A DNA stretch of 38,555 nucleotides, taken from assembly GCA_963668015.2 (NCBI GenBank), contig CAXXCR010000020.1, positions 1 through 38,555 on the forward strand, given 5' to 3'. A model generated the notes under the pieces. It worked only from the letters and a program-made list of their open reading frames with translations. It did not search any database and was not told where the DNA came from. Positions 10,651-18,809 of this stretch are shown piece by piece. The stretch is from Ilyobacter_A sp963668015 (GTDB lineage Bacteria > Fusobacteriota > Fusobacteriia > Fusobacteriales > Fusobacteriaceae). Made by a program: the position numbers and the translations under genes. Every line of letters starts with the position of its first letter. Within the stretch, counting starts at the first letter, position 1.

Positions 10651-11094
10651 CTAATCATTCAAATACTTGATTATTTCTTGCTTTATAAAAAAACTTTCCT
10701 TCTCATATGATTTAAACTTAGTCTTATTTATTTTATTTATTAACATATTAGTATCTTCAAATTTTTCTGCTTTAAAAGCATATTTTTCCTTTGAGACAAA
10801 ATTAGCAATATCCTCTTGATGCTTATCAATTCTTTCAAAATTAGGAACTACTATTATTCTTTTCCCTATTTCTAAAAGCGTATAAATACTTCCTGCTCCG
10901 GCATGAGTTATCACTAGATCTGCCCAATGATAATAATATTTAATATTTTTCACAAAAGAAATAGCTTCTCCATTTTTAGGTAAATAATCACCTTCTGAAA
11001 TTTGATAGATTATTTCATGTCCTTTAATATTTTTATCTATATACTCTATAAGTGAATCAAATGGAGTTGTCCCTACCGTTACAAAAATCTTCAT
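10651..11094 (-). CDS. Alg13/PssE/Cps14G-like glycosyltransferase catalytic subunit
   Basis: A 147-aa protein equivalent to the C-terminal, nucleotide-sugar-binding half of a GT28-type enzyme. It has MKIFVTVGTTPFDSLIEYID at the N-terminus and ADLVITHAGAGSIYTLLEIG, the donor-binding signature, near residues 58-77, then RIIVVPNFERIDKHQEDIA. Its ATG overlaps the stop of the partner gene (ATGA), as expected for a two-subunit enzyme (PssD-PssE, Cps14F-Cps14G, Alg14-Alg13). It probably adds the second sugar to the lipid-linked first sugar. Confidence 0.88.
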   Translation of the reverse strand: MKIFVTVGTTPFDSLIEYIDKNIKGHEIIYQISEGDYLPKNGEAISFVKNIKYYYHWADLVITHAGAGSIYTLLEIGKRIIVVPNFERIDKHQEDIANFVSKEKYAFKAEKFEDTNMLINKINKTKFKSYEKESFFIKQEIIKYLND

Positions 11095-11597
11095 AATTTT
11101 CCTCCATAAATTGCAACCGGATATAATTTTTTTAAAGACTTATTTTGAATGTAAAACTTATTCGCTATTCTATACATAACTATCCCAGTTAAGCTTCTAG
11201 TATAAAATCTAGACCAAGTTTCTATAAAAATTATTTTTTTACCAAAAATTCTAAATACTAAAGAAGGGAAAATTGCTATTCCGGGACCTGTTGATATTAA
11301 ACCTTTTATTCTATTCTCCTTTGAAATTTTCCATAATATCCTTACCAGTTTTATTAATTGAGGAAAAAAATTAACAAATGTTTTTTTATAACTATATTTA
11401 TCCCTTAGGGGATCCAGCGAATAATCTTCTAGTATTATATTATTTTCTAACTTATAACCAGTTTCAGATATTGCTATAACCTTTGTATTATTCTCTAAAA
11501 ACTCATCTTTACATAGTTCTAAAAACCTTCTCATTTGTTCTTTATGACCTCCACTGCCATAAACAACTACTATTGTATTTTTTCTTCTTTCCCCCAT
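11091..11597 (-). CDS. Alg14/PssD/Cps14F-like membrane-anchoring glycosyltransferase subunit
   Basis: A 168-aa partner of the adjacent Alg13-like subunit. It shows VVVYGSGGHKEQMRRFLELC at the N-terminus, LISTGPGIAIFPSLVFRIFG and KIIFIETWSRFYTRSLTGIV, the classic PssD/Alg14 pattern. Family knowledge says this subunit anchors the catalytic one at the membrane and binds the lipid acceptor. Ribosome-binding site AAAGGAATG lies before the ATG at 11597. Confidence 0.88.
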   Translation of the reverse strand: MGERRKNTIVVVYGSGGHKEQMRRFLELCKDEFLENNTKVIAISETGYKLENNIILEDYSLDPLRDKYSYKKTFVNFFPQLIKLVRILWKISKENRIKGLISTGPGIAIFPSLVFRIFGKKIIFIETWSRFYTRSLTGIVMYRIANKFYIQNKSLKKLYPVAIYGGKL

Positions 11598-11679
11598 TTT
11601 ATCATTCCTTTTTTATTTAATTTTTCTAATTCAATTTTTAACACACATACTAATATTAAAAAATCAAAAGTAATATCAA

Positions 11680-12963
11680 TTATCTTCCTTTCCCGAACAA
11701 AACAGTCTTAACTGTCTTGAAAAATACAAACACATCCATAACAAAGTTCTGATGCTTTATATAATACAGGTCGTACTCAAGCTTCCTCATTGCATCTTCT
11801 ACACCCGCTCCATAAGGATACATCACTTGCGCCCAGCCTGTAAGGCCCGGCTGTATAGAATGCCTCAAATTATAGTGTGGTATTTTGTCCATATAGTTGT
11901 AGCAAAGTTCGTCCCACTCAGCTCTGGGACCTACAAAGCTCATATCCCCCTTTATAACGTTCCATAATTGCGGCAGCTCATCTATCCTTGTTTTTCTCAT
12001 AAAGTTTCCGTACTTTGTTATCCTGTCATCCTTTTCCCCTGCGTATTTAGAGTGTTCATTCGGGTCGTGCAATTTCATAGATCTGAATTTTATCATCTCG
12101 AAAGGCTGGTTTCTAAACCCTATCCTCGTCTGCCTGAAGAAAATAGGTCCCGGGCTCTCAATCTTTATAATTATGGCTGATATCAGAATAACAGGGCTTG
12201 CAACAATAAATAGCACCAATGAAAGAAACAGGTCGAAAACTCTTTTGAGCCTGTTCTGAACTCGGTTATGCAGCATATTAAAGCCTCTCTCATTCAAAAT
12301 CCACTTCTCGCTTATTTCTTTCACATCTATTTTCCCCTGCACCTCTTCGTTGAATACAAGGTAGCTGATCACTTTAACCCCTTTTAACTTCAAGTCTATT
12401 AAATCTGTCAAGACACTCTCCTTTAAATTACTCTCAGTTAATACAAGTTTATTTATGGAATGCTTCTTTACTATTTCTTTTATATCTTCTAATTTACCCA
12501 AATATTTGCCTTTCTTTTCTGAAAAGCTGCTAAAGTAGCCTTTATACCTATACCTTTCATTTTTTTTCAGATAGTTTATGACTTCCCCATTTTTTGAATT
12601 GTCCCCTATTATGGCTATTCTGTGTTTTTCACTTGTTAATTTAATAAAAATCCATCTCAATAAATTTTGTACTAAAAAAAACTTCATAAAAAACAACAAA
12701 AAATTTCTATTATGGTCAATAATAAAAAAAACACTTCCCAGGACAATAATTACACAAAGGGAAAGTATAAAATCATGAATTCTATACTTGACCAGATTGA
12801 AATTAAACAAATCCAAAAGATAATGTGCCATCCCCATCAAAAAGAATACACTGTAAAAAGTAATCATTGTTGGTTCTGCTGTCATTTTAAAAAAGTGCTG
12901 ATAAAAAATAAATAATAAAAATATGTAAACCGTTCTAATTGAAACTTCTTTCGTATGTCTCAT
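11680..12963 (-). CDS. Undecaprenyl-phosphate sugar-1-phosphate transferase (WbaP/WcaJ type)
   Basis: The initiating transferase that loads the first sugar-1-phosphate on undecaprenyl phosphate. The N-terminal third has about four membrane helices, followed by a CoA-binding-like domain (HRIAIIGDNSKNGEVI). A further helix is LFLSLVLFIVASPVILISA, then the catalytic domain with FFRQTRIG, MIKFRSM, RKTRIDELPQLWNVIKGDMS, FVGPRAEW and QPGLTGWAQV. I choose the ATG at 12963 (MRHTKEVS, 427 aa) over one at 12981 because the intervening AAGGGGG is the best ribosome-binding site. A run of nine G residues lies exactly there. A minus-strand promoter candidate is about 160 bp upstream. Confidence 0.92.
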   Translation of the reverse strand: MRHTKEVSIRTVYIFLLFIFYQHFFKMTAEPTMITFYSVFFLMGMAHYLLDLFNFNLVKYRIHDFILSLCVIIVLGSVFFIIDHNRNFLLFFMKFFLVQNLLRWIFIKLTSEKHRIAIIGDNSKNGEVINYLKKNERYRYKGYFSSFSEKKGKYLGKLEDIKEIVKKHSINKLVLTESNLKESVLTDLIDLKLKGVKVISYLVFNEEVQGKIDVKEISEKWILNERGFNMLHNRVQNRLKRVFDLFLSLVLFIVASPVILISAIIIKIESPGPIFFRQTRIGFRNQPFEMIKFRSMKLHDPNEHSKYAGEKDDRITKYGNFMRKTRIDELPQLWNVIKGDMSFVGPRAEWDELCYNYMDKIPHYNLRHSIQPGLTGWAQVMYPYGAGVEDAMRKLEYDLYYIKHQNFVMDVFVFFKTVKTVLFGKGR

Positions 12964-12964
12964 G

Positions 12965-12973
12965 CCCCCCCCC
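12965..12973 (-). promoter_or_regulatory. Nine-G tract serving as ribosome-binding site of wbaP
   Basis: A C9 run on the plus strand (G9 in the mRNA) lies one base before the chosen wbaP ATG and between two in-frame ATGs. Several genes here use G-runs as Shine-Dalgarno elements, but this is the longest. Confidence 0.6.
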
Positions 12974-13125
12974 TTACACATACTAAATCTTTATAAATTA
13001 TTAATCTTAAAAAAATTACATTCATTAAACTATTTCGCAGGTTCGTTTATACCTACATTGTTGATATCGTTAATAAATAATTAATTTTGTTTAAATAATA
13101 TTTAACAAGACATTCTACAAGAATT

Positions 13126-13154
13126 ATGTTAATCTTAGATTAAAATATAGTCAA
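13126..13154 (-). promoter_or_regulatory. Candidate sigma70 promoter for the polysaccharide assembly genes
   Basis: Minus-strand TTGACT (13149-13154), 17-bp spacer, TAACAT (13126-13131), about 160 bp upstream of wbaP in an otherwise non-coding AT-rich gap. The -10 is imperfect. Confidence 0.4.
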
Positions 13155-13300
13155 TTTATTTTATATTTTATGCTTTTATAATAATTTTAAAATATTCTCG
13201 TATATAAATAGTATTTTGAATTACTTTTGTCGAAAATTTACATCCTTCTTAGTTATTAGAATAAATTTTGCCTAAACTTATTTTAAAAAGATTATTTTTC

Positions 13301-13445
13301 AAGCCACAGAGAAAAACTTTTGAAACACAATATCCTTCTAGCACAGGTTTACTTGAATTTCATAAACAATTGATTACAAAAGCTAAAAACTTACACTTTA
13401 TCTCTGTGAAACTCAATCTTTTTTTCTGTGTACCTCTGTGGCCAA
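13301..13445. repeat. CACAGAG-type inverted-repeat element
   Basis: GCCACAGAG at the left is answered by CTCTGTGAAACTCAATC and CTCTGTGGCC at the right, forming arm A and A' of the dispersed repeat family seen at 22403, 27870, 32211, 34764 and 36908. The CACGAAT half is missing. Nothing else is visible in the 12982-13515 gap besides this and the promoter candidate. Confidence 0.65.
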
Positions 13446-13515
13446 GTTTTTTTATTTTTTGCCTTTATTTCTCAATTAATTTCTTATCTATTCTCTTTAA
13501 ACTATAATCTAGTCA

Positions 13516-14661
13516 CTATATTTTCAGCGCCTCAACCGGGTCCATATTTGCAGCTCTTCTAGCAGGTATGACCCCGAACACTATCCCCAGAAGAACTGAA
13601 ACCACAGCAGCCAGTATAAACTGACGTGCAAAAAATACCGGAGCTATGTCTATAAGTCGCCCTACAAGTTTCCCTCCGATATATCCTGAGGCCACTCCGA
13701 AGGCTCCCCCAAGTGTACTGAGCACCGTGGATTTTATCAAAAATATCAGCAGTATGAAATTCCTACTGGCCCCCATGGCCCTCAGTATTCCTATCTGTGA
13801 TATCCTCTCCCTCACAGTTATCACCATAAGGTTGCTTATCCCTATCCCGCCGAATGCCAGCGACACAAGTCCTATGGCGGCCAAAAATATGTTCAGGGTT
13901 TTCTTTATCTTCTTCACCCTCTTGTACTTTTCTGGTGCTTCCAGTACCCTATATATCCCTTTTTTTCTGTGGAGCTTCTCCAGTGTTGACAGCAGCATGG
14001 GCGACAGTTCCTCTGCATCCTCGTCATCTTCAAACGACACCATCACTTTTGATATGTCCGGGCTTCCTATGCGTTTCCTGTAAGCCCTGTAGTCCACTAT
14101 ACCCTGCCCCATATTTTTTTCAAGAAGGCTGTCATCAGATTTAAAAACTCCCCTGACCACAAACCTGACTTTTCTTGATCCAAGGCTAGCTTCTATAATT
14201 TTTCCCACCGCATCTGAAGTCCCGAACTTTTCCATAGCCAAATTTTCGTCTATCAGCATCTCGTTTTCGGACAACGATCCTGAACTACCGTATAAAAGTG
14301 TTAAGTTTTTTTTCGAAATAGCCCTGTTGGTCAACCCGATGATGAAAAAATCTTCCAGGTTCATCTCGTATGCCGGTATGTAAGTATAACTGACCCCTGG
14401 AAGGGATTCTAAAATCTCTATATCTTCTATTTTTATATAGTCTCTCCTGGACACATTTGTATCAGCTACACCCACCAACACCCTGTTTTCAGCTAGGAAG
14501 GCCAGGTCTTTTTCCACAGCGGCCTTGCCCCCTTCTGCAACTGAGTATATGGTTATTACAGAGGCTATCCCCATGAGTATGCCAAGTACAGGCAGCAGTG
14601 TTTTCCACTTATTCGAGAAGAGCATCTTTGAGGCTATCCATAAACAGCTTTTAAAATTCAT
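13516..14661 (-). CDS. MacB/FtsX-like ABC transporter permease
   Basis: A 381-aa inner-membrane permease of the MacB type. The start at 14661 (MNFKSCLWIASKMLFSNKWK) has a strong AAGGAGA site; the longer frame to 14760 does not. The first helix contains LLPVLGILMGIASVITIYSV. A periplasmic domain follows (about residues 50-250), then three C-terminal helices with GIGISNLMVITVRERISQIG, ILRAMGASRNFI and the terminal VIPARRAANMDPVEALKI. This FtsX-like pattern is diagnostic. Family members work with a cytoplasmic ATPase, an HlyD-like adaptor and a TolC-like channel; the last two are upstream in the same direction but no ATPase gene is present in the window. Confidence 0.92.
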   Translation of the reverse strand: MNFKSCLWIASKMLFSNKWKTLLPVLGILMGIASVITIYSVAEGGKAAVEKDLAFLAENRVLVGVADTNVSRRDYIKIEDIEILESLPGVSYTYIPAYEMNLEDFFIIGLTNRAISKKNLTLLYGSSGSLSENEMLIDENLAMEKFGTSDAVGKIIEASLGSRKVRFVVRGVFKSDDSLLEKNMGQGIVDYRAYRKRIGSPDISKVMVSFEDDEDAEELSPMLLSTLEKLHRKKGIYRVLEAPEKYKRVKKIKKTLNIFLAAIGLVSLAFGGIGISNLMVITVRERISQIGILRAMGASRNFILLIFLIKSTVLSTLGGAFGVASGYIGGKLVGRLIDIAPVFFARQFILAAVVSVLLGIVFGVIPARRAANMDPVEALKI

Positions 14662-14729
14662 GCGAGTCTCCTTAATCATAAAAACGTTATCTCGGATAAT
14701 GTATACTAAAGTCATAAGTTCTAATGATT

Positions 14730-15300
14730 TTTTCTTGTCACGAATCACACGAATTTTCACTAATCTTTAATTCAAAACATAATTTAATAAAAACTATTTC
14801 TATCAGTAATCATACTTAATATTTAATTTTTTTTACTGTTCTTTATATTCGTGTTGATTCGTGTAATTCGTGACTATTTTTTTTATTTTTTAAACAAAGC
14901 TAACATCTATACTAATATTCTTTCTAGCCTTAATAATGATTTTTTCTGTCACGAATCACACGAATTTTCACTAATCTTTGATTCAAAACATAATTTAATA
15001 AAAACTGTTTCTATCAGTAATCATACTTAATATTTAATCTTTTTTACTGTTCTTTATATTCGTGTTGATTCGTGTAATTCGTGACTAATTTTTTTATTTT
15101 TTAAACAAAGCTAACATCTATACTAATATTCTTTCTAGCCTTAATAATGATTTTTTCTGTCACGAATCACACGAATTTTCACTAATCTTTAATTCAAAAC
15201 ATAATTTAATAAAAACTATTTCTATCAGTAATCATACTTAATATTTAATTTTTTTACTGTTCTTTATATTCGTGTTGATTCGTGTAATTAGTAACTGAAT
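14730..15300. repeat. Three tandem 211-bp repeats with CACGAAT inverted ends
   Basis: GTCACGAATCACACGAAT recurs at 14737, 14948 and 15159, a constant period of 211 bp; the copies are almost identical. Each unit starts with GTCACGAATCACACGAAT and about 130 bp later has the inverted counterpart ATTCGTGTAATTCGTGAC (ending ATTAGTAAC in the last copy). An AT-rich spacer ending TAATGATTTTTTCT joins units. This occupies most of the gap between the permease and the GxxExxY gene. Confidence 0.9.
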
Positions 15301-15370
15301 TTTTTCTTCAAATTAATTCTTTTGACATAGATTTTTTTAAAAAACATCTAAATTCAAAAGATTTCTTTTT

Positions 15371-15453
15371 GTCACGAATCTTCACAAATCTCACAAATAT
15401 TTTAAAATCTTGTATTAAGTTCTTAATTCGTGTACATTCGTGTGATTCGTGAC
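15371..15453. repeat. CACGAAT inverted-repeat element
   Basis: GTCACGAATCTTCACAAATCTCACAAAT is answered by ATTCGTGTACATTCGTG and ATTCGTGAC. It is a short, diverged copy of the family, directly 3' of the GxxExxY gene. Confidence 0.7.
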
Positions 15454-15473
15454 TAAAATATATTTTTTATTCC

Positions 15474-15845
15474 CTACAAAACTACTCTTTGAAATTCTAA
15501 GCTATTACTGCTAAAATTTAAAATTATTCCCAACTTCAATCCAGTAGCCTTCAAATAATTAACAGTCTGAGCTTTATGCTTATCTGTTAATTTAGAAACA
15601 GATTTTAATTCTAAAATTATTTTATCTTCTACCAAAATATCAGCGATATAATTCCCTATTACACTGCCTTTAAACTTAACTTTAATCTCTTTTTGCTGTT
15701 CAGCTTTAATATTTTTCTCCTTAAAAATTAGCATTAAGGCATTTTCATACACTTTTTCTAAGAAACCATACCCGAGTTCATTATAAACCTGCATTGCTAT
15801 CCCAATTATTTCGTAAGATAATTCTTTATGAACAACTTCAGGCAT
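15474..15845 (-). CDS. GxxExxY protein (PD-(D/E)XK nuclease-like superfamily)
   Basis: A 123-aa protein of the GxxExxY family (PF13366 from memory). The naming motif is GFLEKVYENAL around residues 28-38. The PD-(D/E)XK-like core is YIADILVEDKIILELKSV, and LNFSSNSLEFQRVVL matches the usual C-terminus. An AGGAGGGAATT ribosome-binding site precedes the ATG at 15845. The function of the family is unknown. It interrupts the order HlyD adaptor then permease, and is bordered on both sides by CACGAAT repeats. Confidence 0.92.
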   Translation of the reverse strand: MPEVVHKELSYEIIGIAMQVYNELGYGFLEKVYENALMLIFKEKNIKAEQQKEIKVKFKGSVIGNYIADILVEDKIILELKSVSKLTDKHKAQTVNYLKATGLKLGIILNFSSNSLEFQRVVL

Positions 15846-15866
15846 AATTCCCTCCTATAATTTTTT

Positions 15867-15908
15867 GTCACTAATCTTTAATTTGTGTACATTCGTGCGA
15901 TTCGTGAC
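15867..15908. repeat. Short CACGAAT-type repeat remnant
   Basis: GTCACTAATCTTTAATT followed by GTGTACATTCGTGCGATTCGTGAC. It lies just upstream of the GxxExxY gene and pairs with the copy at 15371. Confidence 0.6.
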
Positions 15909-15931
15909 AAAAAAATTCTTTTTATTTGATG

Positions 15932-15972
15932 TTTTTTAATTCTGCATTCTCAATTCTAAATTCTCAATTAAT
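15932..15972. repeat. AT-rich AATTCTCAATT repeat at the hlyD 3' end
   Basis: TTCTGCATTCTCAATTCTAA-type sequence sits exactly at the end of the HlyD gene, as at the ends of the TolC gene (17527-17572) and galU (1712-1746). Confidence 0.5.
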
Positions 15973-17293
15973 TTTTAATCTTAACCGTCTCTCCCTCTTT
16001 CACCTTGAAAGGGTTCATCACTACGCTTGTCCCCTCAGGCATATCCAGCACCTCGTACTTGGAAAGGGTCTTCATCCCGGTTCTTATCTCCCTTTTTTCC
16101 ACTACCCCGTCTTCTACAACGTATACATAATCCTTCCCGTTCTTCTCCAGAACAGAAAACGAGTCCACCACCAGGATATCGCTTTTCTTGGTGCCTAAAA
16201 ACTCCACGTTTACAAGGTATCCGGGTTTTAGTTTTCCTGTGCCGTCCATGGCTATCTCCACTTCCACCATCCTGTCTACGTAATTTTCTTTTTTCACCAG
16301 CTTGGCTATATTGGCGATCTTGTCTATCCTACCCTTGTAGATCTTGCTGTTGTTCTCCCTTGACTCTACGTTTACACCCATGTTTTCCTCTATGTTGCTG
16401 ACCTGGTTTACAGGCATATCTACTTTCACCACTAGGTTGTCGTATGGAGATATTGTCATAAGTTTTCTCCTAGGGTCTGCTGTACCCCCGCTCTCTGCGA
16501 AAAGTTCCGTCACTATACCGTTTATGGGCGATGCAAGCTCCGCTTTTACCTTGGCCAGCTCGTCGTTTTTCTCTTCGTACTCGAACTCAAGCTTAGCTAT
16601 CCTGCTCTCCATATTGCTTTTTTGCAGGTTAAGCTCCAGCCTCAGCCTGTCATACCCCATAACCAAAAGGTCGTACTTCTTTTTTGCCAGTTCCAGTTCG
16701 GTTTTTATATTCTCATACTCAAGCTCCTTCTTGGAAGCTTTAGTATACGTCTCGTTTGCCTCTATGGAAGATATCCCTTCCTGCTCGTATAGGTCCTCTT
16801 TTACCTTGGCCTCTTTTTTCAGGTTCACAAGCTCAAACTCCACTACCTTTATCTCACGGCTTAATCCCTTTATCTGCTCACTTACCTCTTCTATTTCCAG
16901 CTTCTTGCTGTCAAGCTCAAGTTTAAGGGTCCCCGTCGACAGGTTTTCAAGGGCAAGTCTGGCGTTTTTCAGGTCCAGGTTTATCGACTTCATATCCCTT
17001 ACTATCTGGTCGCTGTACCTTTGGTCGAAGCTTACAAGGGATGTCCCGTCTTCTACCTCGTCCCCCTCTTTTACATAGACCTCCTCTATTGTAAGCGGAA
17101 GTTCTGTGTAGATGTTGTACTCCTCAGACGGAGAAACCATCCCTTCAAGGGTGATGCTCTCCTCTATGTCCTCTCTTTTTATCTTTTCCAGCCTGACTTC
17201 TTTTACTTTGGATCTTTTTTTATTATAAATGTAACCCGCCCCGCCGATTACCAGAAGTGCTGCAAGGGCTGCCAATATCAGTTTTTTCTTCAT
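15968..17293 (-). CDS. HlyD/RND-family periplasmic adaptor (membrane fusion protein)
   Basis: A 441-aa membrane fusion protein linking an inner-membrane transporter to a TolC-type channel. One N-terminal helix (LILAALAALLVIGGAGYIYN) anchors it. A split lipoyl domain follows (ITLEGMVSPSEEYNIYTELP and VYVKEGDEVEDGTSLVSFDQ), then a long alpha-helical hairpin (about residues 95-240, rich in Glu/Lys/Leu). The lipoyl return is ASPINGIVTELFAESGG near residue 255, then beta-barrel and membrane-proximal domains ending KVKEGETVKIKN. It lies downstream of the TolC-like gene and upstream of the MacB-like permease. In this position it may belong to a peptide/lipid efflux pump or to polysaccharide export; the sequence does not decide. 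Confidence 0.93.
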   Translation of the reverse strand: MKKKLILAALAALLVIGGAGYIYNKKRSKVKEVRLEKIKREDIEESITLEGMVSPSEEYNIYTELPLTIEEVYVKEGDEVEDGTSLVSFDQRYSDQIVRDMKSINLDLKNARLALENLSTGTLKLELDSKKLEIEEVSEQIKGLSREIKVVEFELVNLKKEAKVKEDLYEQEGISSIEANETYTKASKKELEYENIKTELELAKKKYDLLVMGYDRLRLELNLQKSNMESRIAKLEFEYEEKNDELAKVKAELASPINGIVTELFAESGGTADPRRKLMTISPYDNLVVKVDMPVNQVSNIEENMGVNVESRENNSKIYKGRIDKIANIAKLVKKENYVDRMVEVEIAMDGTGKLKPGYLVNVEFLGTKKSDILVVDSFSVLEKNGKDYVYVVEDGVVEKREIRTGMKTLSKYEVLDMPEGTSVVMNPFKVKEGETVKIKN

Positions 17294-17362
17294 ATTTCCC
17301 CCAATTTTCTTAACCTTTTCTACACACGAAAAATTTTTATATTAATTGCTAAAACTTTTTTT

Positions 17363-17508
17363 GGTCACAGAGGACCACAGAGATTTTCAACATGAGTTTC
17401 ACAGAGAAGACCCTTAAGGTCAAAAGATTTTTCTTTGTCACGAATTTACACGAATGAACACGAATTAAAGACTTTAAAAATTTGTGAAGATTTGTGCGAT
17501 TCGTGACC
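17363..17508. repeat. CACAGAG plus CACGAAT composite repeat
   Basis: GGTCACAGAGGACCACAGAG and TTTCACAGAGAAG (arm A), then GTCACGAATTTACACGAATG (arm B), then GTGCGATTCGTGACC (arm B'). Arm A' is absent, so this is an incomplete member of the family. Confidence 0.7.
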
Positions 17509-17570
17509 AAATATTTCTTTTTATTTTATGTTTTAAATTCTACATTCTCAATTTTAAATTCTAAATTGTT

Positions 17571-18809
17571 TTATTTAAGTGAGCTTTCGTATTCGTCAAC
17601 TGCAAACATAAGGTCCCTCTGAAGCGAGTAGTAACCCTCTTCCGCCTCCTGCAGTTCGTTAACCGAATCCAGGAAGTCAAGCGAACTAAGCATCCTGTTT
17701 GTGTATCTCAGGGTATCTATCCTCAGGTTTTCCCTTGCTATATCCAGCTTAAGCCCCTGTGACTCTACCTCCTCTTTTACAGTTACCATCTCGGTATATT
17801 TGCTCCTTATGTCCAGAGCTATCTTATCCATCATTTCCCTGTACCTTATCTCAGCCTGTTCCTTCTCGTGCTTTCTCTGCTTCACGTTGTCTACGTTGCT
17901 TCCCCATTTAAACACATCCCAGCTGGCTTTCAGTGTCAACACCCAGTCGTCGTCCTCGTCGTCGTCCTTTTTCACCCTGTACTCGGTGTCCATATATATG
18001 TTTGGATAGTAGTTTGCCTTTGCAAGCTTCACGTCGTTTTCGGCATGATCAACGTACAACTGCTCCAGCTTTGCCCTGCTGCTCGCAGTCAAAGCGGTTT
18101 TTACATCCACATCCGGGTTGTATTTATCAAGTTTCAGGTTTTTCATATCAAACTCCGTCAGAGCCAAGTCTTCGCCTATAGGCATTCCCATAAGTATCTT
18201 CAGCTTATCCTTTGCTGTTTTTATCTCGTTTTCTCTTCTCATTTTTATGGTCTTATTGGTCACTATATCCGACTCCAGCTTGAGTATCTCGCCTTTCGGT
18301 ATCAGCCTTCCGTTGGTGTACAGCCTCTTAAGCCTGCCTTTTTGCTTTTCAAGTGTTTCTATGACCCCTTCTGCCACCTCTACCTGTTTTTTGAGGTTCA
18401 TTATGCTGAAGTACGTGTCAATAGCCTCACTTCTGGCGTCTAATTTTACTGCAATATCCCCTAATAAGCTCATCTCATGCGCCAGCTCGGAAGTTTTCAG
18501 GTTCCTTGTGAGCTTCCCGCCTGTATAAATGGGAAGCCTCATGCTTATCTTCTCGGGACCGACACCCTGAGGGTCCCAGCTATCTTCGTCCATAAGATCC
18601 TCTTCCACGGAAAACTTAATTCCCGGCAAAAATGCTTTCTTTTTCTTTTTTACCTCGAGCTCGCTTATCTCTATATCCAAAGTCTGAATACGTACATCTG
18701 GATTACTAACATTAGTTCTTTCCAGTACCTCTTCCAGCCCTAGTTCTTCCGAATAAACTGGAAAATACAGTGCTAAAACTGCCAATACCCCCAATATTTT
18801 TTTCCACAT
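17571..18809 (-). CDS. TolC-family outer-membrane channel
   Basis: A 412-aa outer-membrane efflux protein. A signal peptide (MWKKILGVLAVLALYFPVYS) is followed by the usual start ELGLEEVLERTNVSNPDVRI. The two OEP repeats show long amphipathic helices, with KMRRENEIKTAKDKLKILMG ending the first and ANYYPNIYMDTEYRV opening the strand region of the second. A cluster of acidic residues (KKDDDEDDDW) is unusual. Start ATG 18809 has a GGAGAAACAGT ribosome-binding site. Its first 98 nt overlap the 3' end of the phosphatase gene. Its place among cps genes, with no Wza-like exporter present, raises the possibility of a role in polysaccharide export. Confidence 0.93.
   Translation of the reverse strand: MWKKILGVLAVLALYFPVYSEELGLEEVLERTNVSNPDVRIQTLDIEISELEVKKKKKAFLPGIKFSVEEDLMDEDSWDPQGVGPEKISMRLPIYTGGKLTRNLKTSELAHEMSLLGDIAVKLDARSEAIDTYFSIMNLKKQVEVAEGVIETLEKQKGRLKRLYTNGRLIPKGEILKLESDIVTNKTIKMRRENEIKTAKDKLKILMGMPIGEDLALTEFDMKNLKLDKYNPDVDVKTALTASSRAKLEQLYVDHAENDVKLAKANYYPNIYMDTEYRVKKDDDEDDDWVLTLKASWDVFKWGSNVDNVKQRKHEKEQAEIRYREMMDKIALDIRSKYTEMVTVKEEVESQGLKLDIARENLRIDTLRYTNRMLSSLDFLDSVNELQEAEEGYYSLQRDLMFAVDEYESSLK

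Noticed and set aside
14730..15300. Possible CRISPR array
   Set aside because: Period is 211 bp with nearly identical whole units; there are no short repeats with unique spacers and no cas genes.
16344..17078. 244-codon plus-strand serine-rich frame
   Set aside because: Antisense shadow of the coiled-coil region of the HlyD-family adaptor, which has clear domain motifs on the minus strand.
13516..17293. Complete MacAB-TolC efflux operon
   Set aside because: No ATP-binding domain is present in the permease (it lacks the N-terminal ABC domain of true MacB) or in neighbouring genes.
17868..18443. 191-codon plus-strand frame
   Set aside because: Antisense shadow of the TolC-family gene; no family motif and no ribosome-binding site.
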